A stretch of DNA of 64,000 nt from PALSA-612 sp963776735 (lineage in GTDB: Bacteria > Actinomycetota > Thermoleophilia > Gaiellales > Gaiellaceae), in contig CAVZNV010000021.1 of the NCBI GenBank assembly GCA_963776735.1, positions 186,001 to 250,000 of the forward strand. Reading direction: 5' to 3'. A program made the position numbers and the translations under genes. Shown here piece after piece: positions 48,000 through 54,855 of this stretch (position 1 is the first letter of the stretch; each line of letters opens with the position of its first letter). Under the pieces are notes generated by a model. It was not told where the DNA came from and made no database searches. It was given only the letters and a program-made list of their open reading frames with translations.

Positions 48000-49874
48000 T
48001 CAGTTTGATCGGTTCGGCTGCTCGCGACAGAGCCGGCGGGCGCGGAGCAGCTCGGCGACCGACCAGGCCTGGAACGGGCAGCCGGTCGCGCCGTGCGGCG
48101 GGTCGCCGTCGGCGGTTTCGGAAACCGAGCCGAGTCCCCACTCGCCGACGTGCCTCTCGAGCCCGTCGAGCACGCCGTCGACTGGGACGCCAGTGCGGAG
48201 CGCAGCCTCGACATACGGGCCGATGAGCCACGGCCAGACCGTGCCCTGGTGGTACGCGCGGTCGCGCTCGGCCGGGCCGCCTCGGTGCTGTCCGAGGTAG
48301 CCGGGATCGGCTGGGTCGAGGCTGCGCAGCCCGAGAGGTGTGAGCAGCGGGGCGCAGGCGTGGACGATCGAGGCGTCGCGGAGCGGCGCGTGTGGCAGGG
48401 ACACTGCGAGGAGCTGGTTCGGCCGCACGCGTGTGTCGCCGACGACGTCGTCGCAACGGCCGCCGTGCAGGAACGCCGGGCCAAAGGATGCGCGAGCCTG
48501 CTGCTCGAGTGCCGCGAATCGCTGCGAGTCGCCGCCCGTCCGCGCCAGCAGGCCGGCCACGGTCGCCAGCCCGTTGATCCAGAGCGCGTTCACCTCCACC
48601 GGCTTGCCGGAGCGCTGCGTGACCGGGACGCCGTCGACGCGCGCGTCCATCCAGGTCAGCGCGACCCCGTCCGCGCCCTGGGTGACGAGGCCGTCCGCCG
48701 GGTCGACATGGATCCCGTAGCGCGTGCCCGCGACGTATGCGTCGATGATGCTGATCAGCGCGGGCAGGAGCTCTGCCGCGAGGTCGCCGTCGCCGGTGCG
48801 CTCGACGTGCCGGCCGACGGCGTGCAGGAACCAGAGCGTGCCGTCGACCGTGTTGTACCCGGGCATCCCGCTGTCGAGCGTGTTCGCGAGCATGCCCTCG
48901 CTGAGCTCGGCCGCGCTGCGTACGAGGAGTCCGCGGCCTTCCCCGGCCCGGCCGGTCTCGAGCAGGAGCCCCTCGTACGACGTCATCGTGTCGCGCGACC
49001 AGTCGCCGAACCACGGGTAGCCGGCGACGATCGTCGGGCCGGCCACCACCATCTGGTCCGCCGCCAGGACGAGCGCGGTGTCGATCTCATCCTCGGCGCG
49101 CGCGTGCGCGACCAGCTCTCGCGAGCGGGCCCGCGCCTGCTCGACCGCGTCGCCCGGCGGCGCCGAGCCGCCGTCGCTCCACGACGACACCATCAGCGTC
49201 TCGCCCGGCTCGAGCTCGGCCGAGAACGTGCCGGCGAACCAGAGATCCTCGCGGTCGTTCAGTCCGCGCGCGGCCTCCTCCCGGTAGCGGACGCCGCGAT
49301 ACCACTCGCCTGCCGGCGTGAAGCCCGGACCGGCGACGCGGTAGGCGCGTTCGAAGACGAAGCCGTCCGCCACTGCTTCGACGGCTGGAGCGCCATTGGC
49401 GAGCCGCTCGCCGTCCGCGTCCCGCCAGGTCGCGAGCGCGGAGAGCTCGACACGGATGGGACCGGGCGCGCGTACCAGGCGATGTGTGACGGCCACGGCC
49501 GGCCGGCCGTGCATCGCCGCGACCTCCCGCTCGAACACGACCTCACCGACCTGCCAGCGCCAGCGTGGCACGCCGTATTCGAGGTCGAAGCTCGCGAGCA
49601 AGACGTTGCCGGACGGATCGACGGCGCCGCTCGTCCACTCGTGAACCGCGAGCCGCACATGTGCGTCGCCGACGACGAGCACCGGGTCGAGCGCAGCCAA
49701 TCCGAGCATCCGCCCACCGGGCGGCTTCGTCGCCACGACCTGGAGGCCGTGGTAGCGGCGCGTCCGGAGCCCCGGCACGGTGCCCATCGCGAAGCCGCCG
49801 AGCCCGTCCGCGACGAGCCACTCCCGGCTCGCGGCGGCATCGAGGTCGCCGCAGATCTGCGGGCCGAACCTCAT
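48000..49874 (-). CDS. amylo-alpha-1,6-glucosidase (glycogen debranching enzyme, GH133-like)
   Basis: A 624-residue enzyme with an N-terminal beta domain (REWLVADGLGGFAMGTVPGLRTRRYHGLQVV, the marker of prokaryotic debranching enzymes) and a C-terminal (alpha/alpha)6 barrel (VAGYPWFGDWSRDTMTSYEG, GYNTVDGTLWFLHAVG, DARVDGVPVTQRSGKPVEVNALW, YHQGTVWPWLIGPYVEA). Asp and Glu in GDWSRD and GTVWPW regions are the expected catalytic area. It hydrolyses alpha-1,6 branches of glycogen or related glucans in the cytoplasm. ATG 49874 overlaps the DoxX stop (ATGA), so an operon runs DoxX, debranching enzyme, GH63-like enzyme. Confidence 0.92.
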   Translation of the reverse strand: MRFGPQICGDLDAAASREWLVADGLGGFAMGTVPGLRTRRYHGLQVVATKPPGGRMLGLAALDPVLVVGDAHVRLAVHEWTSGAVDPSGNVLLASFDLEYGVPRWRWQVGEVVFEREVAAMHGRPAVAVTHRLVRAPGPIRVELSALATWRDADGERLANGAPAVEAVADGFVFERAYRVAGPGFTPAGEWYRGVRYREEAARGLNDREDLWFAGTFSAELEPGETLMVSSWSDGGSAPPGDAVEQARARSRELVAHARAEDEIDTALVLAADQMVVAGPTIVAGYPWFGDWSRDTMTSYEGLLLETGRAGEGRGLLVRSAAELSEGMLANTLDSGMPGYNTVDGTLWFLHAVGRHVERTGDGDLAAELLPALISIIDAYVAGTRYGIHVDPADGLVTQGADGVALTWMDARVDGVPVTQRSGKPVEVNALWINGLATVAGLLARTGGDSQRFAALEQQARASFGPAFLHGGRCDDVVGDTRVRPNQLLAVSLPHAPLRDASIVHACAPLLTPLGLRSLDPADPGYLGQHRGGPAERDRAYHQGTVWPWLIGPYVEAALRTGVPVDGVLDGLERHVGEWGLGSVSETADGDPPHGATGCPFQAWSVAELLRARRLCREQPNRSN

Positions 49875-50320
49875 CCGAGTGCGGGCCGAAGCCACGGCGC
49901 AGAGCCGCGAATGCGGCCGTCGATCGACCAGCGTCCGGCACCGGCGTAGAGGAGGAAGAACATCGCCACCAGCAACATCGGCGCCAGGACGAGATTCACG
50001 AACCCTCCGTCGACGCGTCCGCCGGTGGCGATCGCGCCGACCATGTTCCCCGCGAGGCCGAGCGCGACAGGGCGGGTGAGCAGGCCGAGCAGAAGCGCGG
50101 CGCCGAGCGTGAGCTCGAGCGCTCCCGTCGCGTACACGAACACTCCCGGGTCGGGCAGGCCGTAGCGGGCGAACGCGCGCGCCTCGCGTGCGTGGTGTGA
50201 GAACTTCGACAGGCCGAAGCCCACGAAGATCACGCCCGAAACGAGCCGGACGAGCAGCGCGGGGAGTGAGGCCCAGGCCGGCGTCGGGGCGAGCATCTTC
50301 CCGAGCAGCGTTGCGATCAC
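49871..50320 (-). CDS. DoxX-family membrane protein
   Basis: A 149-residue membrane protein with four helices: ALLVRLVSGVIFVGFGLSKFSHH, VYATGALELTLGAALLLGLL, LGLAGNMVGAIAT and LAPMLLVAMFFLLYAGAG. LSKFSHH and GxxEL (TGALELTLG) are DoxX/DoxD-type features. Members associate with oxidoreductases or thiol and sulfur redox systems; a link to glucan breakdown is not known, so its place at the head of the glucan operon is unexplained. GTG start at 50320; the stop overlaps the debranching-enzyme ATG. Confidence 0.85.
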   Translation of the reverse strand: MIATLLGKMLAPTPAWASLPALLVRLVSGVIFVGFGLSKFSHHAREARAFARYGLPDPGVFVYATGALELTLGAALLLGLLTRPVALGLAGNMVGAIATGGRVDGGFVNLVLAPMLLVAMFFLLYAGAGRWSIDGRIRGSAPWLRPALG

Positions 50321-50437
50321 CTAGCTGCAGTCCCGGGCCTGGAGAATGGCGTTACAGGCGTCACGTCCGGAGCACAGGCGGGGGCGCGTGATCGACGAGG
50401 TGTACGTCGGCTACCGGTTTCTGGGGCCGACCGGGCG

Positions 50438-51505
50438 TCAGATCGCCGGCAGCGTGAACACGACCCTCGCACCACCCTGCGGGCGGTTCTCCGTCCAGAT
50501 CCGTCCGCCCTGGGCCTCGACGAGACTGCGCGCGATGGCGAGGCCGAGGCCCGAGCCGTTCGTCGTCCGCGACGACTCGCCGCGCCAGAATCGCTCGAAC
50601 ATCCGCTCGGCGGTCTCGGCGTCGACACCCTCGCCGGTGTCCTCGACCGCCACCGCGACCTGATTGCCGTCCGGGTGGACGACGACGGCCACCGAGCCGT
50701 CGGCCGGCGTATGGCGGAGCGCGTTCGTGAGCAGGTTGTAGAGCACGCGCTCGATCTTCTCCGGGGCACAGCGCACCTGCGGCGCGGCCGGCTCGATCCG
50801 CGTCTCGAGGCTGATTCCTTTCGCCGACGCCTCGGCGCGTAGCCCCCGGACGCACGAGTCGACGACGCCTTCGAGCGACGTCGCCTGCAGCTGGAGTGTC
50901 AGGACGCCGGCGTCGATCCGCGCGAGCTCGAACAGGTCGTCGACGAGGCCGGAGAGGACGGCGACGCGCTCGCGCAGGGCGGGCACGTACTCGTCGGGTT
51001 CGGCAAGACCGTCGTCGATCGCCTCCAGCATCGCCTGCATCGAGGCGAGCGGCGTGCGCAGATCGTGGCTTGCCCACGCGACCAGCTCGCGCCTCGCCTC
51101 GAAGAGCCGCTCGATCGACTCCGCCATGGAGTTGAAGTCGGTGCCGACCCCGGCCAGCTCCTCAGGCCCTTGCTCCGACGCGCGGACGGCGAGATCGCCG
51201 GCCGCGAGGCGCGCGGACGCCGACCGGAGGCTCTCGAGCGGCTTCACGATCCAGCGTGCGAGCAGGAGGGCGCCGACGACCGCGGACAGCGCAGCCGCGC
51301 TCGAGACCGCGAGGATCTTCGCGTCGTCGTGCATGTGGAACATCACCCAGCCGGAGGCGAGCACGCCGCCGAGCGGGAGCACCACGGCGAGGAGCGCCAG
51401 CCCGACGAGCTGAAGGCGCACGGTCGGCAGCAGCCGGAGCGCGAACGCGAGCACCACGCCGGCTGCCAGCGTCGCGAGCGCCAGGACGACGGCGACCTCG
51501 GTCAC
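50438..51505 (-). CDS. membrane sensor histidine kinase (HAMP-HisKA-HATPase)
   Basis: A 355-residue kinase. Three hydrophobic helices occupy residues 1-82 (VVLALATLAAGVVLAFAL, LQLVGLALLAVVLPLGGVLA, ILAVSSAAALSAVVGALLLA) with almost no outer domain, so it senses through the membrane or a partner. HAMP follows (WIVKPLESLRSASARLAAGDL), then HisKA with His147 in ASHDLRTPL, N-box YNLLTNALRHTP, G1 EDTGEGVD and G2 SGLGLAIARSLVEAQGG. Its GTG overlaps the response-regulator stop (GTGA). It should phosphorylate that regulator. The signal is unknown. Confidence 0.93.
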   Translation of the reverse strand: MTEVAVVLALATLAAGVVLAFALRLLPTVRLQLVGLALLAVVLPLGGVLASGWVMFHMHDDAKILAVSSAAALSAVVGALLLARWIVKPLESLRSASARLAAGDLAVRASEQGPEELAGVGTDFNSMAESIERLFEARRELVAWASHDLRTPLASMQAMLEAIDDGLAEPDEYVPALRERVAVLSGLVDDLFELARIDAGVLTLQLQATSLEGVVDSCVRGLRAEASAKGISLETRIEPAAPQVRCAPEKIERVLYNLLTNALRHTPADGSVAVVVHPDGNQVAVAVEDTGEGVDAETAERMFERFWRGESSRTTNGSGLGLAIARSLVEAQGGRIWTENRPQGGARVVFTLPAI

Positions 51506-52179
51506 GGCGTGAACCGGTAGCCGCTGCCCCAGACCGTCTCGAGATGCCGGGGATGCGAGGGATCGTCCTCGACCTTCGCGCGCAGCCGGCGGACGTGGAC
51601 GGTGACCGTGCCCGTGTCGAGCGCTGAGCTGTAACCCCAGACGTTGTCCATCAACTCGCGACGGGTGAAGACGCGGTTCGGGTGCCCGGCGAGGAACCAG
51701 AGCAGGTCGAACTCGAGTGCCGTCAGGGCGAGCGGCTCGCCGCGGCGCGTCACCTCGCGGCGGGTGCCGTCGATCGCGAGGTCGGCGATCTCGATCCGCT
51801 CCGCCTTCGGAGTGCCGTTCTGCGAGCGCCGGAGCACAGCCCTGACCCGCGCGACCAGTTCCTTGGGCGAGAAGGGTTTCGTCAGGTAGTCGTCCGCCCC
51901 GAACTCGAGGCCGGTCAGGCGGTCGCTCTCCTCCCCTAAAGCCGTGACCATGATCACCGGCAGCTGTGAGCGGCCGCGGATCCAACGGCAGAGGGCGAGA
52001 CCGTCGGTGCCCGGCAGCATCAGGTCGAGGACGACGAGGTTGGGCTCCTCGCGTTCGAGCAGTTCGCGGGCTGTGTCGCCGTCTCCGGCCTGCAGCGTCC
52101 GGTAGCCCTCCTGCTCGAGGTAACGGACGACGACTTCGCGCACGATCGGCTCGTCGTCGACGACGAGGACGGTGCTCAT
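51502..52179 (-). CDS. OmpR/PhoB-family response regulator
   Basis: A 225-residue regulator: receiver STVLVVDDEPIVREVVVRYL with acidic pair Asp8-Asp9, phosphoacceptor Asp52 in VVLDLMLPGTDGL, switch Thr in IMVTALGEES, Lys in YLTKPFSPKELVARV; then a winged-helix DNA-binding domain with LTALEFDLLWFLAGHPNRVFTRRELMDNVWGY and VTVHVRRLRAKVEDD. It is the first gene of the pair with the kinase. It is divergent from the secreted gene at 52312; the shared 132-base gap contains CTTAAAGGTTGGTTAC, and a similar A/T-rich CTTAAATC lies near 52752 before the CHRD gene, so these secreted genes are possible targets (inference). Confidence 0.94.
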   Translation of the reverse strand: MSTVLVVDDEPIVREVVVRYLEQEGYRTLQAGDGDTARELLEREEPNLVVLDLMLPGTDGLALCRWIRGRSQLPVIMVTALGEESDRLTGLEFGADDYLTKPFSPKELVARVRAVLRRSQNGTPKAERIEIADLAIDGTRREVTRRGEPLALTALEFDLLWFLAGHPNRVFTRRELMDNVWGYSSALDTGTVTVHVRRLRAKVEDDPSHPRHLETVWGSGYRFTP

Positions 52180-52311
52180 CGGCTCATTGTCGTCTCACGC
52201 GCACGAGGGAGGTCTTAAAGGTTGGTTACATCCCGGGGCGTTGACGGCCGTCATGTCTGAGCCCGAGAATCGCTCGAGCAGGCACTCCCACCGTCAAGAA
52301 AGGGGTCACAC

Positions 52312-52704
52312 ATGCGTCGCTTTCTCATCGCCTTGACCGTCGGCGCGGCCGCCTTCGGAGTGGCGTCCGCAGTCCAGGCCGCCATTCCGGCCTCACGCAA
52401 GGCTGCTCCTCCTCCAGCAGCGCGTGCCTGGGCGATCGTGCAATCGGACGGAACGATCACTCACGGGGCGAACGTGACCTCCGTGTCGCATCCGGCTACC
52501 GGCGTCTACTGCGTCCACCTCAACCACATCGATCCATCGACGGTCGCGGCAGTGGTCACGGCAACCGGCGTGGTCGGCACGTTCGACGCGATGAACTCCT
52601 ACCCGGGGGCGTGTGGTGTCGGAGGGCCGAGCGTCCTGGTGTCGGGTTGGAACACGCAGACGACAACCCTGACGGACACGGGCTTCAGCATCTTCATTCC
52701 CTAA
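52312..52704 (+). CDS. small secreted protein with the FGVASAVQAAIP module
   Basis: A 130-residue exported protein: signal region (FLIALTVGAAAFGVASAVQA) followed by AIPASRKAAPPPAARAW and a compact C-terminal domain (WAIVQSDGTITHGANVTSVSHPATGVYCVHLN, then VVTATGVVGTFDAMNSYPG, ending TTTLTDTGFSIFIP) with two Cys. Similar C-terminal sequences occur in secreted proteins of this lineage without known function. The N-terminal module links it to the genes at 12670 and 19765. AAGAAAGGGG precedes the ATG. It is divergent from the two-component system and may be controlled by it. Confidence 0.78.
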   Translation: MRRFLIALTVGAAAFGVASAVQAAIPASRKAAPPPAARAWAIVQSDGTITHGANVTSVSHPATGVYCVHLNHIDPSTVAAVVTATGVVGTFDAMNSYPGACGVGGPSVLVSGWNTQTTTLTDTGFSIFIP

Positions 52705-52836
52705 CGGGTCGGAACGGGCGGCCCCGGCGACCCGCCGCCCGCTTCCAATCCTTAAATCTCGCTTACGTCACCGTTTCGTAATGGTGGTGCGGGCACGCGC
52801 GGCCTACGGTCGAGGGAAGTCGATCAAGGAGGCAAC

Positions 52837-53241
52837 GTGCGGTTGAAGAGAGTTGGGCTGCTCGCCGGGCTGGCGGCGGCGTTCGCCGCGTCGGCGGCGA
52901 CGGCGGCGACGATGCACCCGGTGCTCGGGGCGCACCTGGCCGGGATGGGCGAGAAGGGCATCGTCAACCTGCAGGTGAAGTCGAAGACGAACCAGGTCTG
53001 CTGGACGTTCGAGCTGCCCACGACGAAGAACGTGACCGCCACCTCGATCCACACCGGGACGAGCAAGGTGGTCGTGCTCAAGCTGGGCAAGTCGTACACG
53101 GCCAAGGGCTGCACGAAGGCCGACCCGATGGTGGTCGAGCACCTGCAGACGAAGCCCGGGGCGTACTGGGTGTTCGTCGATACCAAGGCGCACCCGGGAG
53201 AGCTCCGCGGCAAGCTCTTCGCCGGCATGGCGCACATGTAG
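52837..53241 (+). CDS. secreted CHRD-domain protein (second copy)
   Basis: A 134-residue exported protein: signal peptide (VGLLAGLAAAFAASAATAA) and a reduced CHRD domain with VNLQVKSKTNQVCWTFELPT, TATSIHTGTSKVVVLKL and YWVFVDTKAHPGELRGKLF. The Gly-Glu-x-R-G ending matches the family and the copy at 29368. Ribosome site AAGGAGGCAAC sets GTG 52837. Its stop overlaps the GTG of the molybdoenzyme gene by one base (TAGTG), so the CHRD protein is co-translated with an exported redox enzyme; a structural or targeting role for that enzyme is possible but only inferred. Confidence 0.83.
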   Translation: MRLKRVGLLAGLAAAFAASAATAATMHPVLGAHLAGMGEKGIVNLQVKSKTNQVCWTFELPTTKNVTATSIHTGTSKVVVLKLGKSYTAKGCTKADPMVVEHLQTKPGAYWVFVDTKAHPGELRGKLFAGMAHM

Positions 53242-53940
53242 TGGAGCGACCGCGGGAGAACATCGGAGCGCGGCGGCTCGGCCGGGCCGGCTTCCTGGCC
53301 GTCGTCGGCGGCGGAGTCGCCACGCTCTTCTACGGCAACCAGAATCTCACGCGTCACGAGCAGGATCACGAACCCGGTCTCGGACGCGACCGGCCTGACG
53401 AGGATCATCCCGTCGAGCGGCTGGCGGATCTACACGGTTGCCGACTCGATGCCGACGTTCGATCCGGCGACATGGCGGCTCGAGATCGGCGGGCTCGTCC
53501 GCCGGCCGTTGAGCCTCACCTACGCGCAGCTGCTCGCGCTGCCGAAGTCCGAGCAGGTGTCGACCTTCCATTGCGTCACCGGCTGGATCGTCGACAACGT
53601 GCACTGGGGCGGCGTGCGCTTCCACGACCTGCTCGCTGCCGCGGGCGTTCGCCGCCAGGCGACGGCGCTGCACTTCATCTCGGCCGAGAAGCCGTACGAC
53701 GACTACCTCGACCTCCGCGAGGTCGGGCTCCGCGACGTGATGCTCGCCTACGAGATGGACGGCAAGCCGCTGCCGCAGGAGCACGGAGCGCCGGTGCGCG
53801 TGGTCATTCCCGAGATGTACGGCTACAAGAACGTGAAGTGGGTCGAGCGGATCGAGGCGGTCGCCAAGCCCGGCGCCGGCTACTGGGAGCAGCGAGGCTA
53901 CGACGTCGACGCGTGGGTCGGGAGGTCGAATGGCTACTAG
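53241..53940 (+). pseudogene. SuoX/YedY-like molybdopterin oxidoreductase with an internal frameshift
   Basis: The N-terminus from GTG 53241 reads a twin-arginine-type signal (GARRLGRAGFLAVVGGGVATLF) up to GNQN; the rest of the protein is in the +1 frame from about 53347 (ISRVTSRITNPVSDATGLTR, GWRIYTVADSMPTFDP) through the molybdopterin domain (WRLEIGGLVRRPLSLTYAQL, STFHCVTGWIVDNVHWGGV with the Mo-ligating Cys, IPEMYGYKNVKWVERIEA). No start lies in the second frame before 53449, so one base is extra near 53346. Corrected length about 232 residues. It would be exported by Tat and reduce or oxidise a small substrate outside, with the adjacent cytochrome b as membrane partner. Real mutation or sequencing error cannot be separated here. 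Confidence 0.85.
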
Positions 53941-54556
53941 CGTCGCGCAGCCCGTCTATGTGCGCCGCTTCACGCTCACCGAGCGGCTTCTGCACTGGAT
54001 CCACGCGAGCGCCTTCTTCGTCCTGCTCGGCTCCGGGCTCGTGCTCTACCTGCCGTCGCTGTCCGAGGCGGTCGCGCGCCGCCCGCTGATCAAGGACATC
54101 CACTTCTGGACGGGAATCTCGTGGGCCGGCGCGATCCTGCTCGTCTCGCTGCTCGGCAACCGCCGCGCCCTCGCCGGCACCGTGCGCGAGATCGACCTGT
54201 TCGACCGCGACGACCGCCGCTTTCTGACGGGGGACACGCACGCGCCGCAGGGCCGCTTCAACGCCGGGCAGAAGGTGAATGCGATCCTGACTGCGGCGTT
54301 CGCAGTGCTCTTCTTCGTCTCGGGCTTGCTGCTCTGGTACGGAGAGCAGGACACGCGCTTCCGCCTCGCAGGCACGGTCTTCCTTCACGACACGCTGATG
54401 TACCTGTCGCTCGTGATCGTCGCCGGGCACCTCTATCTGTCACTGATCCACCCGACGACGCGACACGCGCTGCGGGGGATGACGCTCGGCAGCGTGCGCG
54501 CCGACTGGGCTCGAAAGCACCACGCGAAGTGGGAGGCGCGCTCTCCGCAGAAATAG
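53930..54556 (+). CDS. cytochrome b561/formate dehydrogenase gamma-like membrane subunit
   Basis: A 208-residue protein with four helices and haem-ligand His candidates: TERLLHWIHASAFFVLLGSG (helix 1), LIKDIHFWTGISWAGAILLV (helix 2), LTAAFAVLFFVSGLLLW (helix 3) and TVFLHDTLMYLSLVIVAGHLYLSLIHP (helix 4). This is the pattern of di-haem cytochrome b subunits. It overlaps the molybdoenzyme 3' end by 11 bases and has GGGAGG before its ATG, so the two form a membrane redox module comparable to YedYZ/MsrPQ. It passes electrons between the quinone pool and the exported enzyme. Confidence 0.87.
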   Translation: MATSVAQPVYVRRFTLTERLLHWIHASAFFVLLGSGLVLYLPSLSEAVARRPLIKDIHFWTGISWAGAILLVSLLGNRRALAGTVREIDLFDRDDRRFLTGDTHAPQGRFNAGQKVNAILTAAFAVLFFVSGLLLWYGEQDTRFRLAGTVFLHDTLMYLSLVIVAGHLYLSLIHPTTRHALRGMTLGSVRADWARKHHAKWEARSPQK

Positions 54557-54558
54557 AA

Positions 54559-54809
54559 TCGCCCTACGACGCGATCTCCGGCGCCGGCAGCACGATCCTG
54601 CAGAGCCTGACGACGAACGAGGGTGACATCGCCAGTGAGTCGAGCGGCTGGGTGATCGGCGCACAGAGCACGAGCGGAAGCTGCAGGCGACGCACTTCCC
54701 GAACGACGGCAAGGGACACGTCTACACGTTCACGTACGCGATCACGAACAAGGCCGGGAACGCGAAGACCTGCGTGACGACCGTGACCGTTCCCGATGTG
54801 ACCGGCTGA
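54559..54809 (+). pseudogene. relic of a secreted-domain gene, 5' truncated and frameshifted
   Basis: After the cytochrome b stop, the sequence codes in one frame for SGAGSTILQSLTTNEGDIAS and SSGWVIGAQSTSGSC, and, from about 54681, in another frame for LQATHFPNDGKGHVYTFTY and ITNKAGNAKTCVTTVTVPDV, stop at 54807-54809. Together these read like the C-terminal domain of large secreted proteins that end in a Thr/Val-rich T-V-T-V-P strand. No start codon or signal peptide remains. It is best seen as the decayed end of a gene. Confidence 0.55.
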
Positions 54810-54815
54810 GCGAGA

Positions 54816-54845
54816 GCCCGGGGCCTCCCGCGAGAGGCCCCGGGC
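54816..54845. terminator. 12-bp GC hairpin terminator
   Basis: GCCCGGGGCCTC (54816-54827) pairs perfectly with GAGGCCCCGGGC (54834-54845) around a 6-base loop, between the relic and the convergent phosphoesterase gene. Confidence 0.75.
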
Positions 54846-54855
54846 GTTCCGCTGC

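Noticed and set aside
45704..48226. Forward-strand open frame of 840 codons
   Set aside because: Antisense to the GH63-like gene; Arg/Val/Glu-rich with no motif. Long antisense frames are expected at this GC content.
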